Assembly: GCA_947503365.1 (NCBI GenBank)
Contig: CANNDT010000033.1
Span: 1-41,563 of the forward strand
DNA: 41,563 bases
Source of the DNA: CANNDT01 sp945876205
Lineage (GTDB): Bacteria; Acidobacteriota; Vicinamibacteria; Vicinamibacterales; UBA2999
Direction: 5' to 3'
Program-made: the position numbers and the translations under genes
Notes under the pieces: generated by a model
The model's database searches: none
What the model saw: only the letters and a program-made list of their open reading frames with translations
Told to the model about the DNA's origin: nothing
Shown: positions 1 through 8,900 of the stretch, one piece after another
Position numbering within the stretch: the stretch's first letter is position 1
How the letters are laid out: each line of letters begins with the position of its first letter

Positions 1-154
1 CGTCGGCAATCGACCATTCACCGTCATGCCGGACGGCCGCGTGATGTTTCTGCAGTCCGCCGAGACCGCCACCGCGGCACAGCGCATACCGAATCCTGAA
101 ATCCGCGTCACGCTGAACTGGTTCGAGGAACTGAAGCAGCGCGTCCCGCGATAG
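1..154 (+). CDS. C-terminal fragment of a probable serine/threonine kinase or TolB-like propeller protein
   Basis: The window opens inside a reading frame that begins at base 2 and stops at TAG 152-154, giving about 50 residues. The visible tail reads 'FTVMPDGRVMFLQ' and ends 'VTLNWFEELKQRVP'. In acidobacterial genomes a tail of the type 'ydVspDGqrFL...ivvvlNWfeELkrlvP' is typical of large serine/threonine kinases or transcriptional regulators with a C-terminal TolB/WD40-like propeller, so the fragment is probably the last blade and tail of such a protein. The catalytic or DNA-binding part lies outside the window, so the exact class is inferred. It converges on the minus-strand nucleotidyltransferase, with six bases between the stops. 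Confidence 0.6.
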   Translation, partial: VGNRPFTVMPDGRVMFLQSAETATAAQRIPNPEIRVTLNWFEELKQRVPR

Positions 155-160
155 CGCCCC

Positions 161-652
161 CTACCGCGAGGCTTCGTCGACGAGCACCTGCAGAAACTGG
201 CGGTCGGCCGCGTCGGAGGGGCGGATCGTGTTCTTGGTCCGGATGAGCGTGCGCGGGCTGGCCACGGGAATCGGAACGTCGGTAAACAGCATCTCGACCG
301 CATCCCTGCTGGCGTCAGCGTAGTCGACCCCGCACGCCGTCGCCATCAGGTCCACGACGATCTCGTCGGCGATCCGCACGACCGAATAGCGGCCCACATC
401 ATCGTCGGCAACGTCGTCGACGGCCTTGTCCTCGAGAATCTGGAGAGCCTCGCGCACGCGAGCGACGTTTGCGGGCGCCGCGTCGATCAGGAGATCGATG
501 TCCTTCGTCGTGCGCGCGCCACCGTGCGCGATGACCGCGAAGCCGCCGATCAGCACGTACCTGACGTGGTGGGCGTTCAGCGCGCGGGCGAGGCGGACGA
601 GGTCGTCGAGCTGCGGCTCACGTGCGTACGAGCCATCATGCGCGTCATCCAC
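161..652 (-). CDS. Nucleotidyltransferase-fold protein (MNT/AbiEii-like)
   Basis: A 163-aa protein of the minimal nucleotidyltransferase superfamily. Near residues 33-54 it carries the Gly-Gly motif followed by 'TTKDIDLLID', the GG...DxD arrangement that binds nucleotide and two metals. A third acidic strand is probable at 'EIVVDLMA' (about residues 97-104). Such proteins are found as toxin-like members of type II/IV toxin-antitoxin or abortive-infection pairs, and also as orphans, so a toxin role is only a possibility. The ATG at 652 is the only good start before the conserved core. The coding region overlaps the 3' end of the upstream small gene by 76 bases in another frame, which implies coupled translation. 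No HEPN or MNT-antitoxin partner is visible. Confidence 0.75.
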   Translation of the reverse strand: MDDAHDGSYAREPQLDDLVRLARALNAHHVRYVLIGGFAVIAHGGARTTKDIDLLIDAAPANVARVREALQILEDKAVDDVADDDVGRYSVVRIADEIVVDLMATACGVDYADASRDAVEMLFTDVPIPVASPRTLIRTKNTIRPSDAADRQFLQVLVDEASR

Positions 653-792
653 GCGTCGGCCTCCTCGAAACTGTGGAATCGATACACGCCGCGAGGCACG
701 AGGGTGCCGGTTCGGCGCACGGCGGCCAAGGTGCGCTGCAGGGCCGCCACGTCGTTCCGGTCCGTCCGCCGATGGCCAACGATCTTTTCCAC
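577..792 (-). CDS. Small hypothetical protein, probable partner of the nucleotidyltransferase
   Basis: About 71 aa from a GTG at 792; an ATG at 828 would give 83 aa. The core 'LAAVRRTGTLVPRGVYRF' followed by 'FEEADAWMTRMM' resembles short proteins that I recall being encoded just before nucleotidyltransferases of this type. I know no assigned function. The last ~25 residues are low-complexity (Ser/Arg/Thr) and coincide with the first 76 bases of the nucleotidyltransferase gene, so that tail is dictated by the overlapping frame. On the minus strand a TATCAT hexamer lies about 9 bases before the GTG and could be a -10 element, implying a very short leader. Real gene status is likely because the two frames overlap in a fixed way; the start is uncertain. 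Confidence 0.55.
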   Translation of the reverse strand: MEKIVGHRRTDRNDVAALQRTLAAVRRTGTLVPRGVYRFHSFEEADAWMTRMMARTHVSRSSTTSSASPAR

Positions 793-866
793 GCCCTGAT
801 GATAGCAGGGTCCGTACGCCCTAAGCATCGGCGGGTCCGCTACGCGGAAACGGCCCTACGTACCGA

Positions 867-900
867 TCTCGGTGTCTCGGTGCCTCGGTGTGTCGTTTCG
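867..900. repeat. 8-nt tandem phrase repeat (TCTCGGTG)n
   Basis: Three consecutive octamers, TCTCGGTG, TCTCGGTG and CCTCGGTG, followed by a decayed fourth unit, lie in the gap between the stop at 906 and the small gene at 792/828. There is no matching inverted arm. The rest of the 77-base gap holds only a 5-bp hairpin (TCCGC/GCGGA) without a T tract. It belongs with the other short-period intergenic phrases in this window. Confidence 0.6.
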
Positions 901-905
901 TCGAG

Positions 906-1721
906 TTACTTCCCCTTGGTTTCGATTTCCTGAAGCTTGATCAACTGCTCGACGTTCTCGTTGTTGGTGCAGAAATTCTCGATCAGCGGTTCGCTGCCGA
1001 GCGAATACTGGCGCCACGCCGACGTCCACGGCTTGGTCAGCGCCTTAGGGTCTTCAAGCGTGTACTGGTACTCGAGATAGTTCTTCGAGGGGCGCCGGAA
1101 CCGCTCGATCACGTGCAGCGAATCGGTGTGCCAGTTGCGCTCGTCGAGCGAGACGGTGTCGATGACGAGCGTGTCGCCCTCCCAGGTCACGGTGGAGTCG
1201 CCGTTGTAGAGCGGCTCGCGCTCCTCCGGCGGCACGTGCTGCTTGCGGTCGGTGTAGACGACTCGATAGTTGTTGTTGCTCTCGATGAGATGCACGAGGA
1301 TGCCCGGCTTCATCACGATCTGGTGCGGGTAGGGATTGTTCGTCCACATGCCGGGAACGCCGAGCGGCTTGCAGGTGACCTGCGCGCTGGTCAGCTGACG
1401 TTCGGCCCGGCTCAGGTTATTGAGCTTGGTCTCGAGCCACGGCTGATACGGCATCGGGTCCTGCCGCAGGGGCGCGTCGGGCACGACGCTCCAGGCGTTG
1501 GCCTTGCCGGTCGGGCCCGAAAACCAGACACCCGACAAATCGACCTTGCCGTCGGCCAGCCGTGGCGCCGGTCCGCCCGGAGGCAGCGGCACGGGTCTGA
1601 CGTTGCCCCTCGCTTCGACGAAGGGCTTGCCTGTCCCGGGGGCTGCGCTATCGGGATCCTGAGCGAATGCGGGCGCGGCCGCGAGTAATAGGGAACATGC
1701 GATTCCGACTGTCGTCTTCAT
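906..1721 (-). CDS. Secreted 'DLSGVW' protein, module copy 1
   Basis: 271 aa starting at an ATG with GGAGG about 9 bases upstream. Residues 1-20 are a Sec signal peptide ending AFAQ. The mature protein shows 'PFVEARGNVRPVPLPPGG', then 'ADGKVDLSGVWF', 'GVPGMW', 'YPHQIVMKPG', 'WEGDTLVIDT' and a C-terminal 'FCTNNEN'. Two conserved cysteines, one before 'GVPGMW' and one in 'FCTNNEN', could form a disulfide. The family is common in Acidobacteria, usually without a named function; no catalytic motif is evident. It lies 19 bases downstream of a TonB-dependent receptor, so the two are surely co-transcribed. It is the most divergent of three copies here and lacks about seven residues in the loop before 'HVIERFRRP'. 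A role as periplasmic or surface partner of the receptor is inference. Confidence 0.85.
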   Translation of the reverse strand: MKTTVGIACSLLLAAAPAFAQDPDSAAPGTGKPFVEARGNVRPVPLPPGGPAPRLADGKVDLSGVWFSGPTGKANAWSVVPDAPLRQDPMPYQPWLETKLNNLSRAERQLTSAQVTCKPLGVPGMWTNNPYPHQIVMKPGILVHLIESNNNYRVVYTDRKQHVPPEEREPLYNGDSTVTWEGDTLVIDTVSLDERNWHTDSLHVIERFRRPSKNYLEYQYTLEDPKALTKPWTSAWRQYSLGSEPLIENFCTNNENVEQLIKLQEIETKGK

Positions 1722-1740
1722 GGTGCAGATCCTCCGAGAC

Positions 1741-4700
1741 CTAAAAATCATATTTAATTCCGAACTGCATGATACGCGGTGCCCCCGCCTGGGTGGTGAT
1801 GCGGCCGAACGTGCCCGCATTGAAGTTCGTCAGGGGCGTGCCCCAGTTGAACTTGTTGAACAGGTTAAAGGCTTCGAGGCGCAGCTCCACCCGTCTCGTC
1901 GCCCCGAGCGCGACCAGCCGCGACAGCGCCATGTCGACGCTCTGGTAGGCCGGCCCGACGGCGGCGTTCCGCTGAAGATCGCCCAGCGTCCCTGAAGCCG
2001 GCTGCGCGAACGCCGCCGGGTTGAACCAGTTCGTCAGCGTCTTCTGATAGAAGTCGTCGCTGACCTTGTTCGGGCGCTGCGCGGCGAGGCCGGTGAAGGC
2101 ATTGTCGCGCCCGCTCAGGATGTTCAAGCGGCCGCCGGAACGCGCCGAGAAGATGCCCGACACGCGCCAGTGCGACGCGAGCGCTCGCACGACGCCCTCG
2201 CCAACCTCCGGCGTCTCGTATCCCATCGTCAGCGTGCCCAGATGCGTTCGATCCTGATCGCAATAACCCGCGTCGAACGACGGGTCTTCCGGCTTCAGGT
2301 ATCCGGCGCTCTGCTGATTGAAGGTCAGCGCCGTCGGCGTGCCCATGCAGCGCGACAGCGTGTAGTTGCCGTTGAGACTCACGCCGCCCGCGGCCCGGCG
2401 CTGCGCCGACAGCTTGATGCCGCGATAGTTCTGATAGCCGACGTCGGTGTTGAGATCGAGGGCGCCGATGAAGGCCGCCTCCGTCGGATTCTGCTGGAAC
2501 AGCCGGCGCCGCTGGTTCAGGTTCGCGTTGGTCGAGCACACCGGATACGACCTCCCGTTGATGACGCACGGACCGAGCCCCATGTAGACGCCCGGGTTGA
2601 GCGCGACCTGCGCCCACAAGCGGTCGGAGTGACTGCCGATGTAGCTGGCTGCCACGCCCCACTGCGTGCCGAGCTGCTGCTCCACCGTGACGTTCCACGA
2701 CTGGATGCGCGGCGAGTTGATGCCCGGATCCATCGTGCCGAAGGTGCCAAAGGGCACGTAGGCGGTGTTCGCGTTGGTGACGATGGGATGCGGATCCCCG
2801 CCGACGCCGGCGTAGGGATTGTCGAAGAGGCCCGTCGGATCGGTGATCAGCGAGCGGTTGCCGAACGGCGGCGCGTTGGCGTTGATGTTGTGGTACTCCC
2901 CAGACATGAAGTCATACGCCATCGAGTACGAGGAGCGCACCGCGAGCCGGCCGTCGCCGTGGACGTCCCACGCGATGCCGCCGCGCGGCGAAAGATTCCA
3001 CCACTGCTTATCGAGGCCGGTCTTGCCGTTCTTCGGAAAGCCTTCGTCGCCGGCGTAGAGCAGGCCGGCCGGCGCGTTGAGGAAGACCTTGCTCTTGATG
3101 CCCTTCTGGAAGTTGTCCATGTTGAACACGGAGATCACGCCGTTCTCGACGTTCTGTCCGAAGAACGGCTCCCAGCGCACGCCGGCGTTGACCGTGACCC
3201 GGTTCGTCAGGCGCCACGCGTCCTGCGCATAGACGCCGACATAGGTGCTGTTCAGGGGGAGCTTGCCGAGCCCGCCGTGCTCGACGCTGGTCACGCGTCC
3301 GACGAGCAGATCGGCCAGCCCGAGACCGGTCGCTGACCCGTCGAAGATCCAGTTGCCGTTGGCCCGCGAGGTGGACGAGTAGTCCCCCTTCCAGTACTGC
3401 ACGTTCGCGCCGACGCCGAACTGGTGATTGCCCCGCACCACCGTCAGGTCCTCGGCCATCTGGTAGGTGTCGTTGAAGAACAGCGCCTTGGTGTTTCCTC
3501 CCGAGTAGAGGATGAACCCGCCGGTCACCGTCATCGTCATGTAGCCCGGCAGGTAGCTGTAGATGTTGGCGCCGATGTCCCTCGGGGAGAAAAACGGCGT
3601 CTGGTAGTTATCCACCTTCGCCTTGTTGGCCGCGAACCGCAGCGAGTTGACCACCGACGAGCTGAACACCGTCGTCTCGCCGATGGTGACCGAGTGGACG
3701 ATGTCGTCGGCGCCAGGGCCGTCTGATTTCAGCACGTTGTCGGTGCCCCCGGTGTAGGACGGCGGCTGCGTGATGTGGGTCCCCAGGTACCGGCCGAAGA
3801 TCGAATGGCTGCCGCCCAGCTGGTAGTCGATGCGTGCGAGCGGCTGCGCCTCATCGCGGTTCGCGGTGAGCTCGAAGTTGATGAGACCGCATGGGTCGGT
3901 GGTGCTCGGCAGCCGCTTGGCCAGATTCATCCCCGCCGGGCTATAGAGCGCGGGATTGATCCGGTTGTTGACGTACGGCGCCCGCAGCGTAATCTGCCTG
4001 CCGCCGTTGCACCGGGGCGAGGTGAAATCCGTGAAATCACCCGCCAGCATCGCGGCCGTCGGCACGAAGGCGATGTTCGACGCCGGGCGCTGACGGAGCA
4101 CCGTGCCCTGGTAGGCGGCGAAGAAGAACAGCTTGTCCTTGAGGATCGGACCGCCGAGTGTCCCGCCGAACTGATTGCGCCTGAGGCCATCGTCCAGCCG
4201 CTTGCCATCGGGCCCAAGGCCCGCAAACGGGCTGGTCGCGTTGAATCGATGGTCGCGGAGGAACTCGAACCCATTACCGGAGAAGCGATTGGTGCCGGAC
4301 TTGGTCACCGCGTTGACCGAGGCGCCGGAGTGCACGCCGTTCTGCGCCGTCAGCCCGCTGGTCGCGACGCGGAACTCCTGCAGCGCATCGGGAAATGGCA
4401 GCGGAAGATTCGTGTTCTGCTGCGGGTTGTTGTGCACCGCGCCGTCGAGGGTATAGCCGACGCCCGTCGCCAGGCCGCCGGCGACCGAGATGTTCACGCC
4501 TCCCGGCATACCGCGGGTGCCCACGGCGCCGGTCTGGACCGCCGCGCCCGACAGCACCAGGAGGTCGGTGACCTGCCGTCCCTGGAGCGGCAATTCGACG
4601 ATGCGCTCGTTTTCGATCACCGCGCTGATGCCAGCGCTCCGCACGTCGACGATCGGCGCGGCCGCGTCAACGGTGACCGTCTCCTCGAGTGAGCCGAGCT

Positions 4701-5031
4701 CCAGCGCGGCGTTGACGGTCGGCGTCGCGCCGACCTGCAGCACGAGCCCGGTCTGCACGTAGCTCTTGAACCCTTGCAGCGACACTTCCAGCCGGTACGG
4801 ACCCGTGGGTAGGTTCGAGATCAGATACGACCCGGTGTCGTCGGTGATGACCGTGCGCACGAGTCCGGTGGCGGTCTGCGTGGCGGTCACCGTGACACCC
4901 GGCAGCACGGCACTACTTGAATCGGTGACGCGGCCATTGAGTTCGGCCGTGGCAAGCTGCGCTTGTGCGGCAACAGTGGTGAGCAACAGGACCAACGCGA
5001 CGACGAAGAGCTTTCGTGCAACACGCGTCAT
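1741..5031 (-). CDS. Oar-like TonB-dependent receptor, module copy 1
   Basis: 1096 aa from the ATG at 5031. Signal peptide (cleavage near AAQAQ, residues 20-25), then a carboxypeptidase-regulatory/Ig-like domain ('ELNGRVTDSSSAVLPGVTVTATQ', in which only short parts are diagnostic), a plug region with 'RQVTDLLVLSGAAVQTG' and 'GVNISVAGG', and a long beta-barrel. It ends 'MQFGIKYDF', with the terminal phenylalanine recognised by the BAM machinery. Such receptors sit in the outer membrane and import or bind substrates with TonB energy; in Acidobacteria the substrates are mostly unknown (oligosaccharides, peptides or aromatic compounds are candidates). It precedes the secreted DLSGVW gene in the same operon. 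It is clearly paralogous to the receptor at 5988-9281. An upstream extension to 5103 exists but lacks a signal sequence. Confidence 0.93.
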   Translation of the reverse strand: MTRVARKLFVVALVLLLTTVAAQAQLATAELNGRVTDSSSAVLPGVTVTATQTATGLVRTVITDDTGSYLISNLPTGPYRLEVSLQGFKSYVQTGLVLQVGATPTVNAALELGSLEETVTVDAAAPIVDVRSAGISAVIENERIVELPLQGRQVTDLLVLSGAAVQTGAVGTRGMPGGVNISVAGGLATGVGYTLDGAVHNNPQQNTNLPLPFPDALQEFRVATSGLTAQNGVHSGASVNAVTKSGTNRFSGNGFEFLRDHRFNATSPFAGLGPDGKRLDDGLRRNQFGGTLGGPILKDKLFFFAAYQGTVLRQRPASNIAFVPTAAMLAGDFTDFTSPRCNGGRQITLRAPYVNNRINPALYSPAGMNLAKRLPSTTDPCGLINFELTANRDEAQPLARIDYQLGGSHSIFGRYLGTHITQPPSYTGGTDNVLKSDGPGADDIVHSVTIGETTVFSSSVVNSLRFAANKAKVDNYQTPFFSPRDIGANIYSYLPGYMTMTVTGGFILYSGGNTKALFFNDTYQMAEDLTVVRGNHQFGVGANVQYWKGDYSSTSRANGNWIFDGSATGLGLADLLVGRVTSVEHGGLGKLPLNSTYVGVYAQDAWRLTNRVTVNAGVRWEPFFGQNVENGVISVFNMDNFQKGIKSKVFLNAPAGLLYAGDEGFPKNGKTGLDKQWWNLSPRGGIAWDVHGDGRLAVRSSYSMAYDFMSGEYHNINANAPPFGNRSLITDPTGLFDNPYAGVGGDPHPIVTNANTAYVPFGTFGTMDPGINSPRIQSWNVTVEQQLGTQWGVAASYIGSHSDRLWAQVALNPGVYMGLGPCVINGRSYPVCSTNANLNQRRRLFQQNPTEAAFIGALDLNTDVGYQNYRGIKLSAQRRAAGGVSLNGNYTLSRCMGTPTALTFNQQSAGYLKPEDPSFDAGYCDQDRTHLGTLTMGYETPEVGEGVVRALASHWRVSGIFSARSGGRLNILSGRDNAFTGLAAQRPNKVSDDFYQKTLTNWFNPAAFAQPASGTLGDLQRNAAVGPAYQSVDMALSRLVALGATRRVELRLEAFNLFNKFNWGTPLTNFNAGTFGRITTQAGAPRIMQFGIKYDF

Positions 5032-5079
5032 TGGCCGAGTCTCCTGTGAATGGGGCTGGCGGTGGCCGCTTATAGCACG

Positions 5080-5116
5080 AAAAAAAGCCGGGCGCCACCG
5101 CAAGGTGAGGCCCGGC
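5080..5116 (-). terminator. Rho-independent terminator after module 2
   Basis: Read on the minus strand, GCCGGGC (from 5116) pairs with GCCCGGC (ending 5087), with an inner CACC/GGTG stem, followed by seven T residues (5086-5080). It lies 15 bases past the stop of the DLSGVW gene of module 2 and before the receptor of module 1, so modules 1 and 2 are probably separate transcription units. Confidence 0.9.
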
Positions 5117-5131
5117 GTCCGACGTCTCTTT

Positions 5132-5971
5132 CTACTTGGCGTTGGATTCGACTTCGGTCAGCTTCTTGAGCTGGTCGGCGTTTTCGTTGTTCGTGCAGAA
5201 ATTCTCGGTCAGGTCTTCGCTGCCGAGCGACAGGGTGCGCCACGCCGAGGTCCACGGCTTGGTGAGCACCTTGGGATCCTCGATCGTGTACTGGTACTCG
5301 AGGTAGTTCATCGACGGCCGGCGAATGCGCTCGATGACGTGCGCCTGGTCGCTGTGGAACCACCCGTTCGCCTCGATCCAGGTGCGCTCGTCGAGCGAGA
5401 TGGTGTCGATGACCAGCGTGTCACCTTCCCACCTGGCGGTTTGATCGCCGTTGTAGAGCGGCTCGAGCTCGTCGGCCGGCTTATGCGGCCGGCCGTCGGT
5501 GTGCACCACGCTCCAGGCGTTGTCGCTCTCGATCAGGTGCACGTACAGCCCGGGCTTGGTGATGATCTGGTGCGGATAGTAGTTGATGGTCCACATGCCG
5601 GGCGTGCCGACCGGCCTGCACGCCACGCCGGGGTTATTCAGCTCCAGCTCCGCGCGGCTCATTCCCTTGATCTTCGCTTCGGCCCACGACTGAAACGGAA
5701 TCGGATCCTGCTTCAGAGGCTCGTCGGGGACGACGCTCCACGCGTTCGCCTTGCCGGTCGGGCCCTGGAACCAGACGCCCGACAGGTCGACCTTGCCGTC
5801 GGCCATGCGCGGCGGCGGGCCGCCCGGCGGCAGCGGCACTGGCCGGACGTTGCCGCGGGCCTCCACGAACGGCTTCTGACCTGCCCCGCCCGCGGTGGGG
5901 TCTTGCGCGGTGGCCGTCGCGGCCGGCAGCATCAACATCGCCGCCAGCCACAATCCGATGTAGGTCTTCAT
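5132..5971 (-). CDS. Secreted 'DLSGVW' protein, module copy 2
   Basis: 279 aa with ATG at 5971 preceded by a purine-rich GGAAGGGGAA. The signal peptide spans about 22 residues (ATATAQ). The mature part repeats the family signature: 'FVEARGNVRPVPLPPGG', 'DGKVDLSGVWF', 'CRPVGTPGMW', 'WEGDTLVIDTISLDERTW', and 'FCTNNENADQL' near the end. It is much closer to the copy at 9341-10177 than to that at 906-1721, sharing the longer 'NGWFHSDQAHVIER' loop. It follows the receptor of module 2 after 16 bases and is followed by a strong terminator, so the receptor and this protein form a two-gene operon. Function unknown; a periplasmic or surface accessory of the receptor is the simplest guess. Confidence 0.85.
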   Translation of the reverse strand: MKTYIGLWLAAMLMLPAATATAQDPTAGGAGQKPFVEARGNVRPVPLPPGGPPPRMADGKVDLSGVWFQGPTGKANAWSVVPDEPLKQDPIPFQSWAEAKIKGMSRAELELNNPGVACRPVGTPGMWTINYYPHQIITKPGLYVHLIESDNAWSVVHTDGRPHKPADELEPLYNGDQTARWEGDTLVIDTISLDERTWIEANGWFHSDQAHVIERIRRPSMNYLEYQYTIEDPKVLTKPWTSAWRTLSLGSEDLTENFCTNNENADQLKKLTEVESNAK

Positions 5972-5987
5972 TTCCCCTTCCCGCACG

Positions 5988-8900
5988 CTAGAAGCCGTAC
6001 TTGATCCCGAATTGCATGATGCGCGGATCGCCCGCCATGCTCGTGATCCGTCCGAACTCACCCGAGCTGAAGGTCGCGTTGGGATTGCCCCAGTTGAAGT
6101 GATTCAAGAGGTTGAACACCTCCAGCCGCAGTTCCAACTGCTGCGTGGCCGCCGCCGACACCAGCTTCGACAACGCCAGATTCACGTTCCAGAAGTTCGG
6201 GCCCACCCCGGCGTTCTGCTCGAGATTGCCGTTGGTGCCAACTTCCTGCGCCGAGAACGCATCCCGGTCGAAGTAGTTGGTCAGCGTCTTCGCCCCGTAG
6301 ATATCGTCCTTCACCAGATTGGGCCGCTGATTGCGGATGCCCGTGCGCGCAAGGTCCGCCGTATCAATGATGTTGATCCGGTCGCCCGTGCGCGCCGAGA
6401 GAATGCCCGATACGCGCCAGTTCGACACCACCGCACGTAGCGCGGCACTGTCCACCTCCGGCGTCAGGTACCCCACCGTCAACGTGCCGATGTGCCGGCG
6501 ATCCTGGATGCAGGGCCCCGCGTCGGCTTCGGGGTGGTTCGGGTCGGTGTAGCCGGCGCTCGTCTGATTGAAGCGAGGCTGGTTCGGCAACCCGTAGCAG
6601 CGTCCGATCGTGTAGCTGCCGTTCAGGCTGATGCCGGTGGCCGCGCGCCGCTGCACTGACAGCTTCAGCCCCTTGTACTTCTGGTAGCCCACGTCGGTGT
6701 TGATGTCGAGGCCGCCGATGTACTGCCCATAGTTCGGGTTCTTCAGCGACAGGACCCGGCGCTGCTGCAGATTTGCATTGGTCGAACTTGTCCCGAGCCC
6801 CAGGGCCCGTGTTTGGTCCGGCGTCAGGAACACACCAGGGTTGATCGCGACCTGCCCCCAGATGCGGTCGGAGTAGCTGCCGATGTAGGAGGCCGCCACG
6901 CCCCACTGCGTGCCGAGCTGCTGCTCGACCGTCAGATTCCAGTTCTGCACCCGCGGCGAGTTGATGTCGGGGTCCATCGAGCCGTAGCCGCCCGCCTTCA
7001 CGAACGCCGTCTCGCGGCCACCCGAGACGAGCGGGTGGGGATTGCCGCCGACGTCGGAATACGGATTGTCGAGGCCGCCAGACGGGTTGGTCTGCGTCGA
7101 CCGGTTGCCGTACGGCGGAGCCCCGCTGTTGATGTTGTGAAACTCGCCGGCCATGAAGTCATAGGCCATCGAGTACGACGAGCGCACCGCCAGCCGGCCG
7201 TCCCCGTGCACGTCCCACGCCACGCCTGCGCGCGGTGACAGGTTCCACCACTGGATGTTCATCCCCGTCTGCCGTGCTGGGAAGCCCGGGTCGCCTGGCC
7301 ACAGGAATCCCGGCGGCGCGAGCGGGAATCGTTGGCTCACCACGCCTTTGTCGAAATTCTCCTGCTCGAAGATCGAGATGGCGCCGTTGGTGAGATTCTG
7401 CCCGAGGAACGGCTCCCACCGCATGCCGTAGTTCAGCGTCACACGGTTCGACGCGCGCCATGAATCCTGCGCATACGCGCCGATATAGGTGTTGTTCACG
7501 GGCACCCGGTTGAGGTTGCCCTGCTCGACCGTCGTGATGCGGCCCGCCAGGAAATCGGCCAGCCCCAGCCCGGTGTTCGACCCGGTGATGCGCCACGCAC
7601 CGTTGGTGCGGGACGACGAGGTGTAGTCCCCCGCCCAGTACCGGACGTTGCCGCCAAACCCAAACTGGTGATCGCCCCGCACGATCGTCAGGTCGTCCGA
7701 GATGTTGTAGCTGTCGTTGAAGAACAGCGCCTCGGTCTGGTCACCCGGATAGAGGTCGAATCCGCCGGTGACAGCCAGTGACATGAACCCGGGCGCGTAG
7801 CAGGTGTAATTCCGGACGCCGATATCCGCCGGGCAGAAGAACGGGTTCTGGTAGTTGTTCACCTTGGACGTGTTGAGCGCGAACCGCGCCGCATTGACCG
7901 TCGTCGCGCCCAGGATCGACGTGTTGCCGAAATTCAATGCGTGGAGCACGGCGTCGCTGCCGAAGGCAGCCGTCTTCAAAATGTTATCGTCGCCTCCGGC
8001 AAAGCCCGGGTCCTTGAGGAACTTCTGGTTGAAGTACCGCCCGAAGAACGCGACATTGGACGTCAACTGGTAGTCGACGCGGGCCAGCGTCTGATGCTCG
8101 TCGCTGTCATCGGCCGACCCAAAGGTGAGTTCGCCGCACGGGTCGTTGCCCGGGTTGGGTAGGCGGCGGGAGATGTTCAATGCAGCCGGACTCAAGAGGG
8201 CTGGGTCGAGCCGGTTGTTCACAAACGGCGCCCTCAAGGTCACCGCTCGCCCGCCCTGGCACTGCGCCGAGGCAAACGTGGTGAAGTCTCCTCTCAGCAT
8301 CTGGGCCGTCGGCACGCGCGCGATATTCGCCGAGGGCCGCTGGCGCGTTGCGGTGCCCTGGTACCCGGCGAAGAAGAACAGCTTATCGCGCATGATCGGT
8401 CCGCCGACCGTGCCGCCAAACTGGTTGCGCTTCAGCCCGTCGTCCAGCCGCTGGCCGTCGGGCCCGATCGCCGCAAACGGGTTGGTCGCGTTGAACCTGT
8501 AGTGCCGCGAAAACTCGAACGCATTGCCCGAGAAGCGGTTCGTGCCCGCCTTCGTCACCGCATTCACCGACGCCCCCGACTTGACGCCGTTCGACGCCGT
8601 CAGACCGCTGGTCGCGACACGAAACTCCTGCAGCGCGTCCGGGAACGGGAGCGCGTAGTTGATGTTCTCCTGCTGGTTATTGTGGTCGGCCCCGTCCAGG
8701 ACGTACGCCACGCCGGTTTCGAACCCGCCGCCCACCGAAATCCGCACGCCGCCCGGCGCGCTCCGCGAGGTGGCCGTGGCGGTCTGCACCGCCGCGCCCG
8801 ACAAGACCAGCAGGTCGGTCACCTGCCGGCCCTGCAGCGGCAGCTCGAGGATCTTCTCGTTCTCGACGACGGCGCTGATGCCGGCGCTGCGGACGTCCAC

